Notes: generated from the letters alone by a model not told the origin. A DNA stretch of 64,000 nt from Naumovozyma dairenensis CBS 421 (GCF_000227115.2 NC_016481.1:947259-1011258), one strand, 5' to 3'. Shown: positions 20,635-30,809, counted from the first letter of the stretch. Numbers and translations are program-made.

Positions 20635-20820
20635 CAGCTCATCTCAGCCCATCTCTCTCTTCCTTCTTTTTTTTAGTTTTCCAGTTTTCAAATATTTTGC
20701 GATGAGCTAAAATTTTTCACTTCACATTTTCCCGTGCAGGATGATTTGAAAAAATTTCGAAAATATAATAATAAACAAATTGTGATGAGATGAGATGAGA
20801 TGAGATGAGATGAGATGAGC
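20635..20820. promoter_or_regulatory. PAC/RRPE-rich bidirectional promoter of SSF1 and RRP3
   Basis: The 478-bp spacer between two divergent ribosome-biogenesis genes holds a PAC element GCGATGAGCT (20699-20708) followed directly by an RRPE AAAATTTTTCA (20709-20719), and a second RRPE-like TGAAAAAATTTC (20747-20758). An inverse PAC-like AGCTCATCTC lies near 20636-20645. A tandem run of seven GATGA units occupies 20784-20818. PAC and RRPE are the known Dot6/Tod6 and Stb3 binding motifs of the ribosome-biogenesis regulon. Confidence 0.85.
20784..20818 (+). repeat. Seven-copy GATGA tandem repeat
   Basis: Perfect 5-bp repeat, seven units, continuing into GCTC. Each junction spells GATGAG, the PAC core, so the array is a chain of overlapping PAC cores. 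It lies about 140 bp upstream of the RRP3 ATG. Confidence 0.95.
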
Positions 20821-20957
20821 TCTGAGAAGAGACGAGCTGGAATGTTTAATGGGGACTTTACCTTTTGACTACTTGACATTTAAGCGACATATTGATCGAG
20901 CAGGAGGAATATTCATACTTTCATCGTTTTCGATATCAAACAAAGGAAGCAAAAATA

Positions 20958-22472
20958 ATGTCTGGGAAAGTAGATAAGAAAGTACAGAAAAAGTCTTCAA
21001 ACAATGAACTGACTTCATTAGCTGCGAAAATCAAAATAAGAGCCTTAGAAAACCAAAAGAAACTGAAAGAACAATCAGAACAAGAATCTTCGAAAGAGAG
21101 CGAGGATGAGGAACAGGATGAAAATGCCAAAACAAATAAAAGAAGTCATAAATCAAAACAAGAAGAAGAAGATGAAGATGAAAATTCAACAAGTTACGAA
21201 ACGTTTGAAACATTCTCGGAACTAAACCTAGTACCAGAATTAATTCAAGCTTGTAAAAATTTGAATTATTCCAAACCAACTCCAATTCAATCCAAATCCA
21301 TCCCTCCAGCATTGAAAGGGCATGATATTATCGGTTTAGCACAAACTGGTTCAGGTAAAACTGCAGCATTCGCCATTCCGATCTTAAATAGTTTATGGCA
21401 TGATCAACAACCATATTATGCCTGTATCTTGGCACCTACCAGAGAATTGGCCCAACAAATCAAGGAAACTTTTGATTCATTAGGATCACTCATGGGAGTC
21501 AGATCAGTTTGTATTGTTGGTGGTATGAATATGATGGATCAAGCTCGTGATCTAATGAGGAAACCACATGTTATTATCGCTACTCCAGGTAGATTAATGG
21601 ATCATTTAGAAAATACAAAGGGGTTTTCACTAAGAAAATTGAAATATTTAGTTATGGATGAAGCTGATAGATTACTAGATATGGAATTCGGTCCTGTTTT
21701 AGATCGAATCTTGAAAATTCTTCCTACTCAGGGGAGAACCACATACTTGTTTTCTGCAACTATGACTTCAAAGATTGATAAATTACAAAGAGCAAGTTTG
21801 ACAAATCCTGTCAAATGTGCAGTGTCTAATAAATATCAAACAGTTGATACATTGGTTCAAACCTTGATTGTGGTACCTGGTGGTTTGAAAAACACATTTT
21901 TAATATATCTGTTGAATGAATACATTGGGAAAAGTACGATTATATTTACAAGAACGAAGGCAAATGCGGAAAGAATATCAGGGCTATGTAACTTGCTTGA
22001 ATTCAATGCTACCGCATTGCATGGTGATTTAAATCAAAATCAAAGAACCGGTGCCTTAGATTTATTTAAAGCAGGAAGAAAGACTATTCTTGTAGCCACC
22101 GATGTTGCTGCTAGAGGGTTAGATATTCCGTCCGTTGATATTGTTATTAATTATGATATCCCAGTTGATTCTAAATCCTATATTCATCGTGTGGGGAGAA
22201 CTGCAAGAGCTGGTAGATCAGGTAAATCTATATCGCTAGTTTCTCAATATGATTTAGAATTGATCTTAAGAATTGAAGAAGTTTTAGGTAAAAAATTACC
22301 AAAAGAAACTGTTGATAAAGAGATGATATTGACTTTAAGAGACTCTGTTGATAAAGCTGATGGTGAAGTTATTATGGAATTAAATAGAAGAAATAAAGAG
22401 AAAGTTGCTAGAGGGAGAGGTGGAAGAAGAGGAAGAATGCAATCGAGACAAAACATGGATAGAGGCGATTAA
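20958..22472 (+). CDS. RRP3: DEAD-box RNA helicase for 18S rRNA processing
   Basis: 504 aa from the ATG at 20958. The frame is open further upstream but without ATG, and the chosen start gives the expected Rrp3 N-terminus (MSGKVDKKVQKKSSNNELTS). Rrp3 acts in the nucleolus in pre-rRNA cleavages giving 18S rRNA. The Q motif region (SELNLVPELIQACKNLNYSK) lies near 80-100. Motif I AQTGSGKT is near 127-134, DEAD at 233-236, SAT near 265, and HRVGRTARAGR near 410. The Gly/Arg-rich tail is basic. Its S. cerevisiae orthologue YHR065C is also divergent from SSF1. It shares the PAC/RRPE promoter. Confidence 0.96.
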   Translation: MSGKVDKKVQKKSSNNELTSLAAKIKIRALENQKKLKEQSEQESSKESEDEEQDENAKTNKRSHKSKQEEEDEDENSTSYETFETFSELNLVPELIQACKNLNYSKPTPIQSKSIPPALKGHDIIGLAQTGSGKTAAFAIPILNSLWHDQQPYYACILAPTRELAQQIKETFDSLGSLMGVRSVCIVGGMNMMDQARDLMRKPHVIIATPGRLMDHLENTKGFSLRKLKYLVMDEADRLLDMEFGPVLDRILKILPTQGRTTYLFSATMTSKIDKLQRASLTNPVKCAVSNKYQTVDTLVQTLIVVPGGLKNTFLIYLLNEYIGKSTIIFTRTKANAERISGLCNLLEFNATALHGDLNQNQRTGALDLFKAGRKTILVATDVAARGLDIPSVDIVINYDIPVDSKSYIHRVGRTARAGRSGKSISLVSQYDLELILRIEEVLGKKLPKETVDKEMILTLRDSVDKADGEVIMELNRRNKEKVARGRGGRRGRMQSRQNMDRGD

Positions 22473-22908
22473 ATGATTGATCGAAAATACAACAAATTAT
22501 TTATTCTATAATGTATATATGCTATGGTATCGACACTTTATAGATTGAAATCAGCGAACTTTACCATAGTGGTTAAGGCCAATTTTTATCTTTTCAGCTG
22601 TAAAATTACATCTTGACACGTACCGTGTGTGAAGACTACAAACATGCAAAGATTGGCCTGGTAGCAAGATCATACATATGAACATGAAGTGAACGATATT
22701 TAACGAACCTATACAAGAATATAAAATAGGCTATTTAAATGATCAGATTAACTAAACTGTAATGCAAATTATAAACAATGAATGAAACGAATTTTGTCGC
22801 AGAATTAGGTATTTAAAGGTGTATGCAGTTTCGGGACAAATTTAATGATAGGTGCCATGCTGGATCAACGATCTAGATCTTCAGACACAACTAAGACCAC
22901 ATCCTTCT
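22473..22908. other. RRP3-GIC convergent spacer
   Basis: 436 bp; AT-rich 3' flanks of convergent genes. No ORF or RNA gene recognised. Confidence 0.45.
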
Positions 22909-23805
22909 TTACTTTGGTGTTTTGGGAGTGAGGTAAAATGGGTCATCATCTAGATTATCTGCTTCTGTGTAATTTTCTAGTAATGAAGGAAAGTCATATT
23001 CTTTCAAGAAGTCAGGTGAAATATCTTCATAAGAGTTTGTATTCTCCTTCAGTTTACTCTTCAGTAAACGTGTTGGATTACGGGCTGGTGGAAGAATTAC
23101 TGGACGAGTATTTGACGCCTCATTTAAATTTGGCACATTTCGTGCAGAAATGGGCATTTGTAATGGTTTCTGTCTTTTACAAGACTTATATCTCACGCAT
23201 TTCTTAGATGAATTTAGTTGTATTGGTGTTATAGAACGACTTCTACTTTGGATTGATGTATGATCAGAATTGTAGCTTGTGTCCGGTATTGATTCTGTTC
23301 TGAAAGCACAATTTAAAGGGTAAGAAGGAGTTGGAGTGGTTGGTGTCGATTGCCCATTATACTTTGTATTAGAAGTAAGACCGGTTTCATCTGGGGATGT
23401 TGGTTTGAAGGATCCATGTGATATGTGTTGGAAGCCAAATGGGGTTGTGATATGCATCTTCTTCGGAGCGACGACAGGTTGTTTAATATTGAACAATGAT
23501 ATGAAACGTTTCGCTGGAGACTTCTTTATTGGAGAGTCAAACAAGGAATTATCTGATGAATCAAAAGACAGTGAGTCATCTGTTGAAGAAAAAGACAACA
23601 GTGGAGGCAAGCTAATATTTCTTTTACTTCCCAGTACAGGCTGATCGCTATTAAGTAAAGCTACGCCTAAAGCTTCGTCTTCGTCATCAGATTCGGAAAA
23701 CCGATGTGTTTGGAATGTATAGATCTTTTCTGCTTCTTGATCTTCATCGATCCATATTGAGTTCATTCGAGAGTGATTTATGTTGATTTTTGTAGGTTGA
23801 TGCAT
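22909..23805 (-). CDS. GIC1: Cdc42 effector with CRIB motif (Gic1/Gic2 family)
   Basis: 298 aa. A CRIB motif ITTPFGFQHISHG near residues 118-130 retains the I-S/T-x-P-x2-F-x-H-x2-H core that binds GTP-Cdc42. The N-terminal block NSIWIDEDQEAEKIY and the segment VALLNSDQPVL...LPPLLSF are shared with S. cerevisiae Gic proteins. These act in bud emergence, linking Cdc42 to actin and septin polarisation. The basic region before CRIB (KKSPAKRF) may help membrane binding. GIC2 (beside SUM1 on chromosome IV) and GIC1 (chromosome VIII) are ohnologues; position beside SUM1 suits GIC2 equally, so the symbol is provisional. An in-frame internal Met at residue 14 is an alternative start. Its promoter is cut by an assembly gap 18 bp upstream of the ATG. 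Confidence 0.85.
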   Translation of the reverse strand: MHQPTKININHSRMNSIWIDEDQEAEKIYTFQTHRFSESDDEDEALGVALLNSDQPVLGSKRNISLPPLLSFSSTDDSLSFDSSDNSLFDSPIKKSPAKRFISLFNIKQPVVAPKKMHITTPFGFQHISHGSFKPTSPDETGLTSNTKYNGQSTPTTPTPSYPLNCAFRTESIPDTSYNSDHTSIQSRSRSITPIQLNSSKKCVRYKSCKRQKPLQMPISARNVPNLNEASNTRPVILPPARNPTRLLKSKLKENTNSYEDISPDFLKEYDFPSLLENYTEADNLDDDPFYLTPKTPK

Positions 23806-23823
23806 AGCCGTTTACAGTTCTAG

Positions 23824-23843
23824 NNNNNNNNNNNNNNNNNNNN
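23824..23843. other. Assembly gap of 20 N
   Basis: Twenty unresolved bases just upstream of the GIC start codon. True length is unknown; an identical 20-N run at 28799-28818 suggests a fixed placeholder. Confidence 0.98.
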
Positions 23844-25124
23844 ATTGTTTAAACTTGAAAACCGTACGAGACCAGAATGGAGAGTAGCCACGTAGGAGAC
23901 TGTCAAGATACTTCGAGAATCAGAAATTTCTGCCTGTCCTGTTTTACTGGAGAAGAATGTAAAATGAGTTTTACTAAAACAACCCCGCACGGAGCCAATC
24001 TCGGCCAGCGCATGTAATAATTTACATCACTTTTCCGCATTGGGAAAACGAAGGGAGAGACGCAGAGGCACTCCGACGTTTCTTTTTCTTTTCTTCCCTC
24101 ATTTCTTACCGATTATATAAGATTGTATGAAATGTATATATATATATTGGGCGTCTAATACCCCGAAATTAATGAATCATTTTGTACGTGATTTTTCAGA
24201 TTGAGTAGATAAAAATTTCTTAATTTAATTGCTTTTTTTCGTAATGTGGGGAGGTGGGTCAGTAACAAACACAACCATTTTACCCCATCTTTGCCTATTA
24301 TTTTCTTTGTATATCTATTATGAAGGACAATCTCCAATGTCTGCAAAGGCTCTTGTTCCTTCTTCCCTTTTTTTCCCTTGACTCAGAAAGCATTCCTCGT
24401 TAAAATTTAATTTTCTTTAGGTAACCTCGCGTTTCTGACATTATTTAAATTTATTTTATCCCCTAGGAAAATCTAATTTACGGTAGCTCCCTAATTTATG
24501 TAATATTTGGTAGCTTTTTCCTATAGACTCAACCATACCTAATAGGATAATCATTAGACATATAGGATAGTTTGCCATTATACAAAGTAGTGTATAGAGA
24601 GGCCTGGCCAGTTAATCCAGGTTGGAGAATCACTCTAACCGGGACACTACCTAGGCTACACATTGCTATCGGTGAGAAATTTGAACTCTAATTAAAGTAA
24701 TTATCATTTAATAGGATTTAAAGCCTTTTATAATTCAAACGTACATAATATTTACATTATCTCTATCTTAGACCTAATCTAGTCTAACCTGCTCATCCTA
24801 AAGTTGTCACCGCTGTCAATCTTGTTAGTTCGTTTTATTTTCTCGTTATATAATATCCCTGACAACCGAATATTGATGGTAAATCCTTGGGAAAAAATTT
24901 GAGTTCAAATATTCAAAAAATACAAAGTGGCGCTTACATGAACATATAGATTATATAACTGGAAGTTATAAAATAAAAGATTTCAAAATGATACAATCCA
25001 TAAAAAATGGTACTAATAAAATGTATGTTGAGCAATAATAATAATAATAATAATAATAACAATAATAATAATAATAATAATAACAATAGTAGTTTTCAAT
25101 TACGTTTTTTATTTTTATTTTTTA
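23844..25124. other. GIC-SUM1 spacer, no gene supported
   Basis: 1.28 kb between the GIC start (beyond the gap) and the SUM1 stop. It contains GIC promoter sequence and the SUM1 3' flank. A Gcn4-type TGACTCA lies at 24379-24385. No ORF with recognisable content; I looked for tRNA and snRNA signatures and saw none. S. cerevisiae has TFB1 near SUM1; no TFB1 sequence is seen here. Confidence 0.45.
25034..25088 (+). repeat. AAT trinucleotide microsatellite
   Basis: About 18 AAT/TAA units with AAC interruptions, just downstream of the SUM1 stop codon on its 3' side. Confidence 0.9.
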
Positions 25125-25254
25125 TTAATTTGTAGGTTCTTCTGTTATGGATACTTGAACCAATCCTTGGGTTGGATCGTTTGACGATACTTGTGTTTCT
25201 TCATTATCATGTGGACTTTCTAGCATTTGATGTTGTTTTTGTTCCTGTTGTTGA

Positions 25255-25303
<49 letters not shown>

Positions 25304-28300
25304 GCTGTTTTTGTTGTTCTTCCGGCACTTGTTGAGCAATATTTTGTGCTGGTACCGATGGTAAGCCCCCTAGTGGTTCATTAGTAATGGATGGATCACG
25401 AGAATCAGATTTATCAAATGACGTGGGTAGGATAACTTTAGAAGATTTCACTTCTTTATTCCATGTACCATCGTCTAAGAAATCGAATCCTAAAACGTCA
25501 TCAATAGCTTCATTTAAATTATCAGGAGTTACACCTTCAGACTCTAAAGTGGGTAGCACTTTACCCTTAGGGAACATCCATTCTCTCCATTGAGTATCAG
25601 TATTATCACAAAGGTCATATAAGATCATTTTCAATAATGTGATATGATTATAGAACCATGATACGGATCTATTTATGAAAATTCTATAATTTTCCATTTC
25701 TTTAACAGCATGTAACATAGAATAATTAGGGAATCCTCTTTTTTCTACTGATTGATCTCTCCAAAATTCGAAAAGGGCAAATAAAGCCTTCCTTCTTTGC
25801 CAAGTCCTTTTAGATTCTCTTAATTTCAAACCTAATCCAATTAATTTATTTTCCCATCTAAATTCCATTAAAAAATATTCTAGTGAATTAACATATTTTT
25901 CAGTCAATGTAGTCTTACTTAAAATATAGAAAGCGAATTCAGTTTCAGTTTCAATATCAGCTTTCAAAAAATGAGCATTATTTCTTTCATATTTCTTCCT
26001 TAATGGATCATTCCTATATCCTGCAGCTGCACCATTTTTCAATAATTCATCTTCTTTATGTTTAAATTTAAATTCTAAATAAGTCCCCGTCGTAATTGGT
26101 GTTTGTGGCATATTTCTTCTATAGAAAAACCCATCTTTACACACCAATTCAATTGGTGAAGCGACCAACAATGCAGTTTGAGCTTCTTTATCATTGACAG
26201 TAGATGCCACAACCGTGGGAGCATATGTTCTCTTCTTTTTCCTTAATGGTAATGAACTATCATTGAAATCCATATGAGAATGAGAATTTGCAAGATATTC
26301 TGAATCTTCTTCTTCATTTGTTTGACCTTCATCATTTAAATCATCGTCACGCGTTTCATCTAATGTTCTTGAACGTTTCTTATTTTCCATTGTTTGTTCA
26401 TGCTGTTGTGCGAGTCCATCTTTAGTATTTGATTCATTTGCAATCATACCTGAAGTTGTTGGCGCAGATAAAGATTGCAATTGATGGACTGGTAATTTAT
26501 TATCTTCTTGATGTTGCATAACGTCGTTTGCCAATGATTCAAAAGTAGCTAATTGATTCTTGGTATGATCGAAATTCGTAGTTTTTGTGAATTCAGCTAA
26601 AGCGGCATCTATTTGAGTATTGTTCAATTCAACTGTTCCTGCAGGATTTGGATGTGATGATGATGATGATACTGATGCTAAAGAATTATGTTGATTATTT
26701 GCATGAGCAAAATTACTAAATGCATTATCATCTAATAAAACGTTTGCATCATTTAAACTTTGTAATTGTGAAGATAAATGTTGGACACTAATATTTGGTG
26801 GCAAATTATTTTGAGAATCATTCAAATGTACTTGGTTTGGACTACTACTTGTATTGGTCATATTATTTTGATTGGTATTAATGACCATGCTAGTAGAGTT
26901 TGAATTAGGATAATTGTTAGGAGATTGCCTTGAATTTTTAGGTCTATTTGGATCACTTGCAATGGAGGTCATTCTTCTTCTTCTTTCCTCTTCTTTCATT
27001 GCTTGCAATAATTGTTTATTTGAATCCATGAAATTCTTAGCACTATTCCTATCATTATATTTCAAATTAACTAGCATTTTCTCTCTATCATCTCTCCTTT
27101 TATCCAATTCCTTTTGTTGTCTACTTATTTCGGAATGTACCGCAGCAGCATGGGCGACATTTTGAGATGTCAAACCCTTCAAAGATTTTTGAGCATCATC
27201 ATCGTCTTCATCCTCTTCCTCGTCTTCTTCTTCTTCACCTTCAGTATATTCATCATTCCCACGATCTCTTTTCGTTCTATTCCCTTCATCGACACTTGAT
27301 TCATCATAATCGACATCTTCTTCTTCTTCGTCCGTATGTACACCATTTATCAAGGTAGATTTATCGGTCGTGGTAGTAGCGATAGTAGATTTATTACCTT
27401 TGTTATTGTCTTCTTTATTCTTTTTCACTGGCGATTGAATGGTAGTGTTATCTAACATGGATGAATCAACAGTTTCGTCTCCTTCTTCTTGATCATGGGG
27501 ACCATTAACGGGATCATTAATAATGACAGTTTCTACAGTTCTTTGCTTAGGAGGTCTTCCTCTTCTTTTCTTCGGTTTGGTCTGACTTGCGTTTGCCGCT
27601 GTTGTAGTGGTATTATTATTATTTGAATGGGCTGAACTTGGTACAGATGCTAATTCATTAGTTCCAGGGTCGATAAAATATCTTTTAGATTTAGAAGTTT
27701 TCACTGACCCAGTAGGTAAATGTATACTATTATTTGCCAATAATGAACCTTGAGATCTTGCATCTTTTCTTGGTCTACCTGGCCCACGACGAGATGTAGA
27801 AGATGATGAAGTAGTACCGTGAGGAGCTGAATTTATTGTTAACGCACCGGTATGCGACGGGATTAAATTTTTCTTTAAAGACATTGATAATGTGTTTAAT
27901 CTTTCGTTGATGGAATTGACTAGAAGATCAGTGTTCATTTGATTCTTCATTGCGTCTTCTAGTTTATTTTCCAAGACTGATTGATTGTGAGATACGGTTT
28001 TTAAAGTTTTCACTAATTCATCTATGGATGTAGTCCATGATTTATCTTTTGATAGAAGTAATGATTCTATTTCTTTGTATTTTTGTGATATTTCATTGAC
28101 TTCATCTTTGAATGAGTCAGGATTCTCATTTTCTTGTTGATTTTCTTCTTTCTTGGGGTCGGTGTTATCAGAAAAGGCATCTGAATTTGGTTGTAACTCA
28201 TTAGTATTATTATTAATATTAGTACTATCTATTGAAATATTTTCAGCAGCTTGATTGGTGGTTTCATTACAATTATTTGAAGTTTCATTGGTAGCTATTT

Positions 28301-28409
28301 GATCTTGGATATGGTATGTTGTTGTTTCCTTATTATTGTCAATATTATTATTATTATCTGTCATTCCGCTACTACTATTAAACCCGTTTTGGACGGTAAA
28401 ATTCTCCAT
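25125..28409 (-). CDS. SUM1: Transcriptional repressor Sum1
   Basis: 1094 aa, close to the 1062 aa of S. cerevisiae Sum1, which represses mid-sporulation genes through the MSE with Rfm1 and Hst1. Two AT-hook motifs are visible: GPGRPRK near residue 208 and RRGRPPK near residue 281. The middle is low-complexity, rich in Asn, Ser and acidic runs. The conserved block is near the C-terminus (about 760-980), including GFFYRRNMPQTPITTGTYLEFKFKH, FLMEFRWENKLIGLGLK and QWREWMFPKGKVLP. A long polyglutamine tract (about residues 1035-1055) precedes the final 40 residues. Order GIC-SUM1 with both on the same strand matches S. cerevisiae. The contig carrying it is bounded by N gaps on both sides. Confidence 0.93.
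25257..25307 (-). repeat. CAA/CAG repeat encoding the SUM1 polyglutamine tract
   Basis: Seventeen uninterrupted Gln codons (sixteen CAA and one CAG on the coding strand) in frame in SUM1, flanked by further Gln/His codons. Near-pure codon use suggests replication slippage and length polymorphism. Confidence 0.93.
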
Positions 28410-28798
28410 GTTATATTATTATTTTTATATTACTATATTATTAGTCTTATTAATAGAATTATTTAAGGTATTGATTGAAGTACAATTCTTGAGAGAGAGC
28501 GTCAATAAACCTGAGATAATGGCACTATTTTTTTCTTCTTTCGTTCTTCTTTTTCCTTTATTTTGTATAGCAATGAACAGGAGGATACAGTAATACTAGA
28601 CTAAGCAGTTTAGAATATTTTTTTACTTGCTTTTCAGTGGAATAAAATGTCGTTGCAATTGGATTAATGACGTTGTTTGTTTGTTTGTTTATTTGATCAG
28701 TACTTATTATTAAAGGACAAGCCATGTATTTTTAAGGCAGTAAAAAGGATTAAAAGGAAATGATAAGTAAGACACGACAAGAAATCCAGAAAGATGAC

Positions 28799-28818
28799 NN
28801 NNNNNNNNNNNNNNNNNN
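28799..28818. other. Assembly gap of 20 N
   Basis: Second run of 20 N, in the SUM1 upstream region. Base composition changes abruptly across it: AT-rich to the left, GC-rich to the right. Confidence 0.98.
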
Positions 28819-29233
28819 ACCCCAGACACCTCCAATACGGCCACCGTACTGGGTGATTAAATGTCTGTCAGCATTATTTAGCGGCGCGCCACACAGTATT
28901 ATGGTGCATTGTCTGGGTTTTTGGCTTCCCCAGGCCGCGTCGCAATTTGGTGGCACGTGGGTGGAGGGAGTGCGTGTAAGGTTTACTGAGAGTGTAAACG
29001 ATTAGAGACAAGGGTAAAATATATGCTCTCCGGGTTACCCCTTTTTCTCGCTCAAGTCAACATTGGTTCTGGATGGTCCAAAAACTGGTCCAACACCTGC
29101 TACACTCGGTCAGGTTTGGTAGCTTGTTTGACGCACCCCCCACCCCCGAAGGGTATCGGGCCGCGAGAGGAACCTGTGGTTGGGGGAAACCAAGGGGAAG
29201 CCAATGGGAAATCCACTTCATATAGACATATTC
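28819..29233. promoter_or_regulatory. GC-rich patch upstream of SUM1
   Basis: About 400 bp much richer in G+C than the flanks, between the N gap and the IPK1 stop codon. It holds GCGGCGCGCC with CGCGC at 28885-28889 (Rsc3-type motif), CACGTG at 28954-28959 (Cbf1/Pho4 E-box) and CCGGGTTACCCC at 29030-29041 (Reb1-like TTACCC core). C-rich and G-rich runs follow at 29135-29200. No coding frame is convincing. I infer promoter function for SUM1 (minus strand), with the caution that the gap length is unknown. Confidence 0.55.
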
Positions 29234-30190
29234 CTACACGTTGCTATGTAAAATACAATTATTATTATTATTATTATTGGACTGTTTCGATAATAAACGC
29301 TCAGTTTCCTGCCAATGTTTCCATTTGGATCTCGGTTTTAAATCTAAATCAATGATGTGACTAGATATATGATTGCCGTCAGTGTCACCATCTTGTTTAT
29401 CCCATGAAATGAAAACCGTTACATCTCTCAATATCATTAAAATCATTAATCCAGTTGTCACATCATCATCACTATTTATTTTTTCAATAGATACCGTCTT
29501 ATCACTCAAATTCCTCTGCAAATAATATAATCTTTTAAGTACATTATCATCATTTTGAAAATAGTTATTCAAATCATCAATGAATATCTCAGGTAAACAT
29601 TTCACCGTATTCTCATGAAATAAATCCATAATGTTGACTTGATGATGAGTTCGAGCTTTAACCATGCTTGCCATACAATATTTAATATTCTCTCTTTTCT
29701 TAAAACTGTTATGAACACAATTTCGGCAGAACCCCAGGGTATCGGGGTTGTACAACCATTTAGGCTTAACTTCTAATACTATCTTGTCGCCAGTAGCATC
29801 AACATAAACTTTCAGTTGATGATCTTCCTGCAATATATCCATAGAAAGTCGACTTGGCTTCAAATTTAAAACCTTCAACCCCATAATAGAATCACTTGCA
29901 GGTATCATATTTTTAGTAATAAATGATTTACAATATGGTCCTAAAATTCTTTTCAAATCATCACAAATGGGAAGAGAGACTAATTCCAAGGAACAAACAT
30001 ACTCTTCGCCCAACAATGGAACCAATTCCCTCTTGATAAATTCGTGATTCGTCATGGTATATGAATTATACGATTCTAATGATTGAAATGGTCTTATACA
30101 AAATCTATAGAGATATTCATCGTTCTTATCGTCGTTCTCATTGGGGAACCGGATTAGGATATTAGCATTGCCCTTCCCTATTATTTCCAT
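29234..30190 (-). CDS. IPK1: Inositol 1,3,4,5,6-pentakisphosphate 2-kinase
   Basis: 318 aa. Ipk1 converts InsP5 to InsP6 (phytate), needed for mRNA export through Gle1/Dbp5. The Ins_P5_2-kin signature EVKPKWLYN lies near residues 138-146. The N-terminal GKGNANILIRF motif is the nucleotide-binding start. The Cys/His-containing stretch CRNCVHNSFKKRENIKYC near 155-175 suits the zinc-site region of the family. A run of seven Asn near the C-terminus comes from an ATT repeat (29258-29277). Slightly longer than the 281-aa S. cerevisiae protein. Followed by OMS1 in S. cerevisiae as here. Confidence 0.93.
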   Translation of the reverse strand: MEIIGKGNANILIRFPNENDDKNDEYLYRFCIRPFQSLESYNSYTMTNHEFIKRELVPLLGEEYVCSLELVSLPICDDLKRILGPYCKSFITKNMIPASDSIMGLKVLNLKPSRLSMDILQEDHQLKVYVDATGDKIVLEVKPKWLYNPDTLGFCRNCVHNSFKKRENIKYCMASMVKARTHHQVNIMDLFHENTVKCLPEIFIDDLNNYFQNDDNVLKRLYYLQRNLSDKTVSIEKINSDDDVTTGLMILMILRDVTVFISWDKQDGDTDGNHISSHIIDLDLKPRSKWKHWQETERLLSKQSNNNNNNNCILHSNV

Positions 30191-30680
30191 CGCTAATACA
30201 TGCTATCACAAGCAATACAATTGTATGAGCCTTGGGAACTTTTGTCGAATCATCTTGAACTAATCTTAAATAATCTACGTATCCATCTCGCATATAATTT
30301 ATCTACACGCGACGTTTTGAAGATGTCTCTAAAGTACCTGCACATCGCCTAAAGTGAGTGACAGAACTGCCCACAACATAAAACCTCATGTCAGTATCAG
30401 GAATCAATACGAAGAATATGAAAATAGCTCTACCTAGTTATACAGGTAATTATCTTGCCCAAGCAACTTTTTATTCCAACACAGATATATTAATCGGAGA
30501 CGTGTTTTATAAAGAGAGAATTTCACATGTTGGAAACCATCTTTTCACGAGTACAAATACTGGACAATATATATCTACCTTTTCTATTTGATTTCTTATA
30601 TAGAAGGAGGAGTATGTAACAAAACAATACATTATTGTATCGTTTTACTTAGCTAGAAATGTCTTCATTTCGTCTGATTC
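30191..30680. other. IPK1 promoter region
   Basis: 490 bp between the IPK1 start and the small ORF stop. A 67-codon ATG frame (30388-30591, plus strand) has no recognisable content. A TGTTGGAA sequence near 30525, which resembles a Ty LTR start, has no matching end. Confidence 0.4.
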
Positions 30681-30809
30681 TTACGTTCGTAGGTAGTGGC
30701 CCAAACTATTAAGAGCTTTATCATGAAAAGTGTTTTGAAATGAACTCAAAGAAGCGTCGGTGACGGCGTTTTGAGTATTAGCGTCAGTGTTATTACTATC
30801 AGAAGACAT
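30681..30809 (-). CDS. Possible 42-aa small protein
   Basis: ATG at 30807-30809, stop TAA at 30681-30683. The product starts MSSDSNNTDANTQNAV, a Ser/Asn/Asp-rich flexible head, and continues SLSSFQNTFHDKALNSLGHY, which could be an amphipathic helix. No cysteine, no membrane segment, no homologue I recognise. The codons look like real yeast coding sequence. A TATA-like element (TTTATATAG on the minus strand, near 30886-30894) is about 80 bp upstream. Could be a genuine small gene between IPK1 and OMS1 or chance. Confidence 0.4.
   Translation of the reverse strand: MSSDSNNTDANTQNAVTDASLSSFQNTFHDKALNSLGHYLRT

Noticed and set aside
24590..24670. Possible RNA gene in the GIC-SUM1 spacer
   Set aside because: Some self-complementarity (GGCCTGGCCAG, TTAATCC) but no cloverleaf, A/B boxes or snoRNA box pair.
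28750..29005. Open frames on both strands across 28750-29005
   Set aside because: They run through the 20-N gap, so the translations include unknown residues and cannot be trusted; no domain appears.
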